Below, piece by piece: positions 1 through 5,626 of a stretch of DNA of 11,443 bases. Both the position numbers and the translations under genes were made by a program. The stretch's first letter is position 1, and each line of letters begins with the position of its first letter. The notes beneath the pieces were generated by a model. That model did not search any database. It worked only from the letters and a program-made list of their open reading frames with translations, and had not been told where the DNA came from. Source of the stretch: a bacterium (GTDB lineage Bacteria; Latescibacterota; UBA2968; UBA8231). The stretch is from the NCBI GenBank assembly GCA_027593305.1, contig JAQCJA010000107.1, positions 1 through 11,443 on the forward strand, read 5' to 3'.

Positions 1-1
1 C

Positions 2-280
2 GTGCATGGCGATGGTGACACGCCGTTGGCGGGCAGCTTTACCTTGAGCTCGTTCACCGTCACGGGACTGTCCGTCAACCGCTATCTCTTTGATCCCGCC
101 GACTGGACAACAGGTCGCTGGATCGTGCCCGGCGGTGCCTCGGGCCATCCCGGCAGCATACACTACGCGGACCAGGCGCCGCTGCATGCGGACCTGAACT
201 ATATCCCGGCACTGTGGGACTTCGCCCGCATCGAGACGGAGGCCGAGACCGTGCAGCGGCTGGAACCCGAGACCGAGTGA
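2..280 (+). CDS. Penicillin acylase (penicillin amidase) family protein, C-terminal fragment
   Basis: The frame is open from the window edge and ends at TGA 278-280, so only about the last 92 residues are seen; the GTG at position 2 is very unlikely to be the real start. The segment reading VPGGASGHPGS followed by IHYADQ matches the C-terminal end of the beta subunit in penicillin acylase/N-acyl-homoserine-lactone acylase proteins, where a Gly-Gly-x-Ser-Gly-x-Pro-x-Ser-x-His-Tyr-x-Asp-Gln pattern is typical. These are Ntn hydrolases, usually periplasmic, that cleave amide bonds and mature by self-cleavage. The catalytic Ser and the signal peptide lie outside the window, so activity and substrate cannot be judged. 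The end is followed after 16 bp by a small secreted protein gene on the same strand, so the two may be co-transcribed. Confidence 0.75.
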   Translation: MHGDGDTPLAGSFTLSSFTVTGLSVNRYLFDPADWTTGRWIVPGGASGHPGSIHYADQAPLHADLNYIPALWDFARIETEAETVQRLEPETE

Positions 281-296
281 GGTCGTCCCCAAGCGT

Positions 297-776
297 ATGA
301 AACCCTCGTTGCTGTTGAGCACCATGCTCCTTTGTGTGGCCGTCGAGGTTCAGGCGGAGGCGCAGATCGTGGAGCCGCATCTCGATGTGCCGCTCGAGAT
401 GTCGATCACGGCAGACCTGTCCTTCACGCTGCTGTGGCGCGAAGTGTCGGAGTCGCGCTGTCCGGAACGTGTGACCTGCGTCTGGGAGGGAGAAGTGGGC
501 GGCATCTTCGACGTGCTGGGTACAGGCCAGGACCGTCTGTCCATCAGCCTGACACGCCATCACAACGGCGATGACCGTGCCACTGCCACAGCGGGTGATC
601 TGCAGCTGCGCCTGCTGGAGGTCACACCCAATCCACAGGAGGCGGCAGCCATCACGCGAACCGAGTACCGCGCCCGTCTCATGGTCGCCCCCGCTGGCGA
701 GGAACTACCCGATGCCATCACCGCCGTCCAGCGTCGTACGTGGGCGGAACTCAAACACCAGGAGACCGGTCCATGA
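297..776 (+). CDS. Small secreted protein with SRCPxxxxCVW two-cysteine motif, unknown function
   Basis: A 159-residue protein with an N-terminal signal peptide (hydrophobic from about residue 3 to 18, likely cut after an Ala near residue 20-22). The mature part has exactly two cysteines, C55 and C61, in SRCPERVTCVWEGEV. This Ser-Arg-Cys-Pro...Cys-x-Trp-x-Gly-Glu motif, with a later Leu-rich strand, a V-x-P-x-P element and a Tyr-Arg-Ala strand, is one I recall from many uncharacterised secreted or lipoprotein beta-sandwich-like proteins; no biochemical role is known to me. The cysteines could form a disulfide in the periplasm. The start ATG 297 has only a weak GAGGT about 14 nt upstream. The TGA at 774-776 overlaps the ATG of the next gene (ATGA), so the two are probably translationally coupled. 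Confidence 0.75.
   Translation: MKPSLLLSTMLLCVAVEVQAEAQIVEPHLDVPLEMSITADLSFTLLWREVSESRCPERVTCVWEGEVGGIFDVLGTGQDRLSISLTRHHNGDDRATATAGDLQLRLLEVTPNPQEAAAITRTEYRARLMVAPAGEELPDAITAVQRRTWAELKHQETGP
760..764 (+). promoter_or_regulatory. Ribosome binding site deciding the start of the enolase-superfamily gene
   Basis: AGGAG lies 8 nt before ATG 773. It supports ATG 773 over the upstream in-frame GTG 740, which would add 11 residues absent from related enzymes. The site lies inside the end of the preceding gene. Confidence 0.7.
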
Positions 777-1918
777 AGATCGCCACCATCGAGCAGTTCT
801 TCCCGTTGCCGCGCGTGCGACTGGTGAAGATCACCACCGACAGCGGCATCAGCGGCTGGGGTGAGACCACCCTCGAAGGCAAGCCGCAGAGCGTCGTGGC
901 TGCCGTCGATGAACTGGCCCAGTACTTTGTCGGCAAGGACCCGCTGCGCATTGAGCATCACTGGCAGCACGTCTACCGCTCGGCCTTCTTCCGCGGCGGC
1001 AATGTGCTGATGACGGCTTTGTCCGGTATCGATCAGGCGCTGTGGGACATCTCCGGCAAACACTATGGTGTGCCCACCCACGCGCTGCTGGGTGGCGCCG
1101 TGCGGGATCGCATTCGCGTCTACGCCCATTGGGGGATTGGCAGCCTGACGGACGAGGGCAAGGCGGCCGCAAGGCAGCGCCTCGACATGCTGCTGAAGAA
1201 GGGCGGCTACACGGCGTTCAAGGCAGGTCCTGGCGGCAAGTGGCGCGGGCATGAGCCGCCGTCGATGATCGACGAGTTTGTTGAGCGTGCCTACCTGATG
1301 CGGGAATGGGTGGGACCTGACGTCGAACTGGCCTTCGACTTCCATGGCAAGATGACACCGGCTCTGGCAGTGGAAGTATGCCATGAGATCAAGGGCATGC
1401 GACCCATGTTTGTCGAGGAACCGATCCCGCAGGAGAATGTCGATGCCCTCAAGCAGGTCGCCGACAAGGTGCCCTTTCCTATCGCCACGGGCGAACGGCT
1501 GTTGACCCGCTGGGGCTTCCGCGAGGTCATCGAGAAGCAGGCCGCCGCCTACCTGCAACCGGATACGTCACACGCAGGTGGCATCACTGAACTCAAGAAG
1601 ATCGCCAACATGGCGGAAGTCTACTACATGCACATCCTGCCCCACTGTGCCATCGGCCCCGTCGCTTTCTCCGCGTCGATGCAGGTCGATGCGGTGGTGC
1701 CCAACTTCCTGGCGCAGGAACAGATCGATCAGGGCCTTGGTGCGGGCCTGTTTGTTGATGACTGGGTCGTGCGTGACGGCCATATCGATCTGCCAACGAA
1801 ACCAGGCCTTGGCTTCGACATCGACGAGAAGGTCGCACAGGTCACACGGGACGAATACAGCGAGGAACTGGGGGGTGAGTATTTCTACGAGACGGATGGC
1901 TCCGTCGCCGACTGGTAA
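773..1918 (+). CDS. Enolase-superfamily (mandelate racemase subgroup) sugar-acid dehydratase, D-galactonate dehydratase-like (DgoD-like)
   Basis: 381 residues from ATG 773, the usual length for the family. The N-terminal capping domain (about 1-120) includes LVKITTDSGISGWGE and GIDQALWDI, which closely follow E. coli DgoD as I remember it. The (beta/alpha)7-beta barrel carries the expected ligands: D189 and H191 (FDFHG), E215 (VEEP) and E241 (TGER) for Mg2+, the D264/H267 pair (QPDTSHAGGI), general acid/base H291 (LPHCAIGP) and E316 (LAQEQ). The D-x-H metal motif and H291 are typical of galactonate dehydratases, which convert D-galactonate to 2-dehydro-3-deoxy-galactonate in the cytoplasm. 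Substrate cannot be fixed from sequence because this subgroup includes dehydratases for other sugar acids, and no aldolase, kinase or sugar transporter lies nearby. It follows the secreted-protein gene with a 4-bp overlap. Confidence 0.85.
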   Translation: MKIATIEQFFPLPRVRLVKITTDSGISGWGETTLEGKPQSVVAAVDELAQYFVGKDPLRIEHHWQHVYRSAFFRGGNVLMTALSGIDQALWDISGKHYGVPTHALLGGAVRDRIRVYAHWGIGSLTDEGKAAARQRLDMLLKKGGYTAFKAGPGGKWRGHEPPSMIDEFVERAYLMREWVGPDVELAFDFHGKMTPALAVEVCHEIKGMRPMFVEEPIPQENVDALKQVADKVPFPIATGERLLTRWGFREVIEKQAAAYLQPDTSHAGGITELKKIANMAEVYYMHILPHCAIGPVAFSASMQVDAVVPNFLAQEQIDQGLGAGLFVDDWVVRDGHIDLPTKPGLGFDIDEKVAQVTRDEYSEELGGEYFYETDGSVADW

Positions 1919-1921
1919 TCC

Positions 1922-2023
1922 ATGCGATTCCTGCGATCTGCCGCCCTTGCATGCGTGCTGCTGACAGGCTGCGCCGCGATGCCCCGCGAGAGAATATCAG
2001 CTTCAGCTGGGTCGCTGAGGTGA
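1922..2023 (+). CDS. Tiny possible lipoprotein or lipoprotein remnant (33 codons)
   Basis: Starting 3 nt after the preceding stop, ATG 1922 opens a 33-codon frame with a textbook lipoprotein signal: MRFLRSAA, a hydrophobic stretch and the lipobox LLTGC (Cys at residue 17), then a short tail ending at TGA 2021. No Shine-Dalgarno is visible; translation could be coupled to the upstream stop. The -1 frame stays open to TGA 2044 and reads ENISFSWVAEVISYDILD, more protein-like than the in-frame tail. Removing one AG from the GAGAGA at about 1988-1993 would join the two into a 40-residue lipoprotein, so this may be a frameshifted remnant. Function is unknown, and the lipobox is the only firm evidence. 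Confidence 0.35.
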   Translation: MRFLRSAALACVLLTGCAAMPRERISASAGSLR

Positions 2024-2050
2024 TCAGTTATGACATACTGGATTGATACC

Positions 2051-2079
2051 TTGCGTCCCGTACGGCTCGTGGCTACTAT
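2051..2079 (+). promoter_or_regulatory. Candidate sigma70-type promoter for the heptad-repeat lipoprotein
   Basis: TTGCGT (2051-2056), a 17-bp spacer and TACTAT (2074-2079). The -10 box ends only 9 nt before ATG 2089, so if used, the message would be nearly leaderless; this fits the lack of any Shine-Dalgarno before that ATG. The -35 box is mediocre. Confidence 0.35.
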
Positions 2080-2088
2080 GGCGCAACC

Positions 2089-2454
2089 ATGAAAAGCTCC
2101 CTGCCGTCAGATTCTGGCCGCCGCCTGGCCAGCCTGCTCCTGTGTCTGCTGCTGCTTGCCGGGTGCGATATGATCGGGCTCGGTGGCAAAGATCAGCCCG
2201 TCGCCGGTGAAATGCGCAAGCAGGCCGACAATCTCAAGAAACAGGCCGACCAGATGACCGCGGTTTCCGAGCAGATGAAACGTGCTGCGGAGGCTCTGAA
2301 GAAGGACTTTGATGCCGCCAAGAAGCAGGCCGACTCGCTTGAAAAGCAGTGGGAAACCATGCGGGATCAAGCGGCCGATATGAAAAAGCAGGCCGATACC
2401 ATGAAGAAACAGGCGGAGCAACTGAAGAAGCAGGCCGATCAACTCAGCAAATAG
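2089..2454 (+). CDS. Heptad-repeat coiled-coil lipoprotein, possible Lpp (Braun lipoprotein) analogue
   Basis: A 121-residue lipoprotein: positively charged N-terminus, hydrophobic segment and lipobox LLAGC (Cys26). After a short linker, residues 44-120 are eleven uninterrupted heptads built on the theme KQADQLK, with Ala at repeat position 3 and Leu/Met mostly at position 6, the 3-4 spacing of a coiled coil. The protein ends in Lys121. E. coli Lpp has the same plan (lipidated Cys, heptad helix, C-terminal Lys linked to peptidoglycan) but a shorter helix of about 58 mature residues. There is no clear sequence match to Lpp, so the analogy rests on architecture alone. Residue 27 is Asp; in E. 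coli Asp at +2 favours inner-membrane retention, a rule not universal elsewhere. No Shine-Dalgarno is visible. It converges on ccsA with 24 bp between stops and no obvious terminator. Confidence 0.8.
   Translation: MKSSLPSDSGRRLASLLLCLLLLAGCDMIGLGGKDQPVAGEMRKQADNLKKQADQMTAVSEQMKRAAEALKKDFDAAKKQADSLEKQWETMRDQAADMKKQADTMKKQAEQLKKQADQLSK
2230..2449 (+). repeat. Imperfect 21-bp tandem repeats encoding heptads
   Basis: The coiled-coil region is written as diverged 21-bp units around AAGAAGCAGGCCGA. The near-identical units at the 3' end (about 2385-2445) look more recently duplicated than those in the middle (about 2260-2320), so repeat-unit gain or loss is likely between strains. Confidence 0.6.
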
Positions 2455-2478
2455 CGCAACAGAACGGCTCGACACCCA

Positions 2479-3324
2479 TCAGTCCGGCGTCATGGTGGAG
2501 ACTGCCGGGGCCACCGGTTGTTCGTCAAATCGGTGCGGCACGGCGATATAGTTGATCACGGCAATGGCGAAGGCGATGATGACCAGCCATTTCAGTCGGC
2601 TGCCGTGACGGCGGCGCACCCCACGCAGGTAGAGATACCCGGCGAATCCCCACCAGGTGGGAAGGGCGAGCACGATCTTCGGGTCGCCTTTGCCGAGGTA
2701 CTCGCCAGGGGCACCGAACAGCCACAACACGCCCATTCCCAGGCCCAGCGTAAAGAAGAAGAAGCCTCCACCGGCGGCGTAGAACGTGGCGTTCGCGGCG
2801 GTGTCGAGGGCGGGCAGGAAGCGATTGAGTCTGCCCTTTTTCAGCGACCGGCTCTGCAGCAGGTAGGCGCAGGCGCCGCAGAAGGCCAGGGCAAAGCCCA
2901 CATGACCCAGCAGCGTAATGAAGACGTGGACTCCCAGCCATGGATACTTCAACAGCATGGAGCCGGAGTCCTCAAAGCGCAGCGGCATGAGCATCGGATA
3001 GAGCAGGCCCAGGAAGGCGACGGGCGCAAAAAACAGGTTGAAGTGGCGCACGGATGTATAGCGCTCGAGCAGCAGGCCGGCAACAAGAAAGGTGATGACC
3101 ACCAGAGAAATCACCGAGACCATGTTGCCCAGGGGTGACTGCCCGGAGAACAGCACGTGCAGCAGAACGCCCAGAGCATTGATGACGATGCCAACGATGA
3201 GCGTGCTGCGTCCCCATCGTTCCCAGGATGCATGGCCCCACCACAAATGTCCCTGAAACAGCAGTGAGGCCGTGGCATACAGGCCAAGGGAGACGCCAAG
3301 AAAGACGATACAGGACGTGGTCAT
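2479..3324 (-). CDS. ccsA: CcsA/YpjD/HemX-family cytochrome c assembly membrane protein
   Basis: 281 residues with about eight hydrophobic segments (near 2-23, 39-59, 68-86, 95-113, 129-156, 183-203, 218-234 and 245-263). The segment with H133 and H141 leading to CAYLLQ, and the late GDPKIVLALPTWWGFAGYLYLR region, match the cytochrome c assembly (CcsA/CcmC/CcmF-like) family, which handles heme at the inner membrane. The canonical WWD stretch is only partly recognisable, fitting the HemX/YpjD branch better than a full System II CcsA. Candidate heme-ligand histidines are H56, H133, H141 and H264. Start ATG 3324 overlaps the hemA stop by 4 bp, so it is the second gene of a hemA-ccsA operon; this pairing recalls hemAX of Bacillus and hemA-ccsA neighbours in some Deltaproteobacteria. 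No ResB/CcsB partner is in the window. Confidence 0.85.
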   Translation of the reverse strand: MTTSCIVFLGVSLGLYATASLLFQGHLWWGHASWERWGRSTLIVGIVINALGVLLHVLFSGQSPLGNMVSVISLVVITFLVAGLLLERYTSVRHFNLFFAPVAFLGLLYPMLMPLRFEDSGSMLLKYPWLGVHVFITLLGHVGFALAFCGACAYLLQSRSLKKGRLNRFLPALDTAANATFYAAGGGFFFFTLGLGMGVLWLFGAPGEYLGKGDPKIVLALPTWWGFAGYLYLRGVRRRHGSRLKWLVIIAFAIAVINYIAVPHRFDEQPVAPAVSTMTPD

Positions 3325-4610
3325 TCTGTCGCTCTGCCTTCCTCGTCGGTATCCATGTCGAGGTCGAAGAGGCGGCGAACCGTGTCGAGGCGCAGGTAGC
3401 CGTCTTCGCGGTTGGCCAGTTCGCGGATCTGTACGAGGGGCTGGTGCAGCAGTTTGTTGGCGTAGCCGCGCAGGACCTGCTCGACAAGCTGGCGATCGTC
3501 GTCCGGCAGGTGGCTGAGCTTGCCCATCCAGCGATCCAATTCGGTCGTCTGCAGGTCAGCCGCCTGCTGCCGTAAAGCCCGGATCAGTGGCCCCGCACTG
3601 AGTGCATTGAACCAGTGCAGAAACCCAGCCAGTTCTTCATCGACGATGGTCTGCACGCGCCGGATCTCACCCTCGCGATCCTGTCGATTCGACGCCACGA
3701 CGGTTTCCAGATCATCAATATCGAAGAGGAAGACGTTATCAATGTCACGGACGGCAGGATCGATGTCGCGCGGCACGGCGATATCGATCAGGAACAAGGG
3801 CCGACCGCGGCGCCTGCTCATGGCCTTGCGCACGGTCTCGGCTGCCAGCACATACCCCGGAGCCGAAGTCGAGGCGATGACGATGTCGACTTCGAGCAGT
3901 CGCTCGGCAATGCCCTCCAGAGCGACGGCTTCGCCGGCGAAGCGACGCGCCAGTTCAGCGGCACGTTCGACGGTGCGATTGGCGACGACGAAGCGGGTCA
4001 GCCCGGCATCAACGAGGTACTGGGCGGTCAGTTCGATCATTTCGCCGGCGCCCAGCAACAGCGCGCTGCGAGTCTCTAGATTGTCGAAGATCTGGCCTGC
4101 AAGTTCCACGGCAGCGGTACTGACCGACAGGTGACCACGGCCGATGTCGGTCTCGGTGCGCGCCCGCTTGCCAACACGCAGCGCTCGCTGGAAGACCTCG
4201 TTGATGATGAGCCGCGCCGAGCCCACGGCCTGAGACGTCTCCAGGGTCTCGCGCACCTGCTTGAGAATCTGCGATTCGCCGATGACGAGACTGTCGATCC
4301 CTGAAGACACGCGAAACAGATGTGTTGCCGCTTCGGCGTCGACATACTCGTAGAAACACTTTTCCAGCCCGACAACGTCGAGACTCCGCTGTTCCGTCAG
4401 GTAGCGACGCACCGGCTCAAGATGCGGGCCATCGCTGGCGGCATAGATCTCGGAGCGATTGCAGGTGGACAGGATGGCGACTTCGGACAGACCGTAGCCC
4501 TCGCGCAACTGCCGCAGGGAATCCGGCTGGTCACTCTCGGCAAAAGCGAGACGTTCGCGCACCTCGACAGGTGCCGTCGTATGATTGAGACCAAGAGTGA
4601 GAAGGTGCAT
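3321..4610 (-). CDS. hemA: Glutamyl-tRNA reductase
   Basis: 429 residues, the usual length. It reduces the glutamate of Glu-tRNA(Glu) to glutamate-1-semialdehyde with NADPH, the first committed step of the C5 tetrapyrrole route. Seen in order: N-terminal LTLGLNHTTAPVEVRE, the catalytic-cysteine motif STCNRSEIY with C50, H97, SSGIDSLVIGESQILKQV (102-119), the NADPH-binding GAGEM (187-191), VVANRT (208-213), IDIAVPRDIDP (275-285) and a C-terminal helical dimerisation domain from about 310. All key residues are present. Start ATG 4610 fits the family N-terminus; the upstream GGTGA is a weak ribosome site. It is probably co-transcribed and translationally coupled with ccsA. Using GluTR means this organism makes heme by the C5 path rather than by ALA synthase. 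Confidence 0.97.
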   Translation of the reverse strand: MHLLTLGLNHTTAPVEVRERLAFAESDQPDSLRQLREGYGLSEVAILSTCNRSEIYAASDGPHLEPVRRYLTEQRSLDVVGLEKCFYEYVDAEAATHLFRVSSGIDSLVIGESQILKQVRETLETSQAVGSARLIINEVFQRALRVGKRARTETDIGRGHLSVSTAAVELAGQIFDNLETRSALLLGAGEMIELTAQYLVDAGLTRFVVANRTVERAAELARRFAGEAVALEGIAERLLEVDIVIASTSAPGYVLAAETVRKAMSRRRGRPLFLIDIAVPRDIDPAVRDIDNVFLFDIDDLETVVASNRQDREGEIRRVQTIVDEELAGFLHWFNALSAGPLIRALRQQAADLQTTELDRWMGKLSHLPDDDRQLVEQVLRGYANKLLHQPLVQIRELANREDGYLRLDTVRRLFDLDMDTDEEGRATE

Positions 4611-4687
4611 ATGTCACCGACAAGAGGGCGGAGTCGGAATATCCTCACAGAGACCCATGCCCCGTGACAGCTCCTGACTCGAAACCC

Positions 4688-5626
4688 ATGAAACTAACTG
4701 TGTATCGACGATATCACCAACGAGGCGCGCACGTCTGCCTGCTGGCACTGTTGGCACTGATGCTGCCGGTGGCGGCCCACGCCGGTGCCTGGACAACGCC
4801 AGCAGGCTCTCTGTGGGCCAAGGTCAGCTGGTATCGGCAGACGACGGATGAGTGGTACACCGACAGCGATCAACCGATCCTGCTGGCGGACAACACCCTG
4901 GGGACACGTCCTGCGGGCCGTCGTCAACCGTATCGTTTCAACGGCGCCTACGAGTCGACGGCCGTCTTCCTCGAGGCGAAATACGGCATCGCCGATGGTA
5001 TCGACGTGGGTCTGCAGGTGCCCTGGTTCGACCAGTCCTTCAACGACGACACACGCATCGATTCGCCCGCCGAGTCCGGCTTCAGCGATGTCCGCATCTC
5101 GGCGCGCTGGCAGCTACTGGACAGACCCATTCTGCTCACGTTGAAAGGGGGCGCGAAGATCCCCACGGCAGAGTTTCGCAACGAGGATGGTCTGATTCCG
5201 GTGGGGGAAGGCCAATGGGACTATGACGTTGTCGTCCAGGCGGGGCGTTCCTTCTGGCCCATCCCGGCCTACGCCAACATCGATCTCGGCTATCGCGTGC
5301 GCACCGAGAACGAATCGATCCGGCGCGATCCCGGGGATGAGTGGCAGGTGACGGCCGAGCTTGGCTACAGCCCACTACCATCACTGATGCTGGCGGCCAA
5401 ACTCGAGGGACTGTACGGGAAGGCGGGCAGGTCCTTCGGCCTGCGCAATGAATCCCTCACGCAGCGCATCACCTACCTGTCGCCCTCGGTCGCCTACACG
5501 CTATCTGGTCAAACTGTGATGGAGGGGGGATTGCGGATCAGTGTCGGCGGGCGCAATTTTCCGGCGGGCAGGCAACTCACGATCGGCCTGTCGACGACCG
5601 GCGCTCTGCCGGGCGCGTTGCGCTAG
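4688..5626 (+). CDS. Secreted beta-barrel-like outer-membrane protein, unknown function
   Basis: 312 residues from ATG 4688; an in-frame GTG at 4664 would add eight polar residues before the signal peptide, so the ATG is preferred. The signal sequence has an RRYHQR charged head, a Leu/Ala-rich core and a VAAHAGA cleavage region (about residue 25). The rest alternates aromatic and polar residues in strand-like stretches (SLWAKVSWYRQT, STAVFLEAKYGIADGIDVGLQVPWF, DVRISARWQLL, ANIDLGYRVRTE, VTAELGYSP, PSVAYTL), the pattern of outer-membrane barrel proteins of the transporter/phenol-degradation MetA-like type. There is no C-terminal Phe; the end is GALPGALR. It is divergent from hemA and convergent with hemY, sharing the stop tetranucleotide CTAG. 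A role in heme or porphyrin traffic is only a context guess. Confidence 0.7.
   Translation: MKLTVYRRYHQRGAHVCLLALLALMLPVAAHAGAWTTPAGSLWAKVSWYRQTTDEWYTDSDQPILLADNTLGTRPAGRRQPYRFNGAYESTAVFLEAKYGIADGIDVGLQVPWFDQSFNDDTRIDSPAESGFSDVRISARWQLLDRPILLTLKGGAKIPTAEFRNEDGLIPVGEGQWDYDVVVQAGRSFWPIPAYANIDLGYRVRTENESIRRDPGDEWQVTAELGYSPLPSLMLAAKLEGLYGKAGRSFGLRNESLTQRITYLSPSVAYTLSGQTVMEGGLRISVGGRNFPAGRQLTIGLSTTGALPGALR

Noticed and set aside
740..772. GTG 740 as start of the dehydratase
   Set aside because: It has no good ribosome site, adds 11 residues not seen in relatives and overlaps the previous gene; ATG 773 has AGGAG 8 nt upstream.
560..1558. A 332-codon minus-strand open frame opposite the dehydratase gene
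   Set aside because: It is the antisense shadow of a clearly conserved enolase-superfamily gene. The translation has no recognisable motif and shows the His/Gln-rich bias typical of shadows in high-GC DNA.
2107..2475. A Leu-rich minus-strand frame opposite the heptad lipoprotein
   Set aside because: It is the antisense reading of the Lys/Gln-rich repeat; CTG/CTT codons arise from CAG/AAG. The + strand frame has the lipobox and exact heptads.
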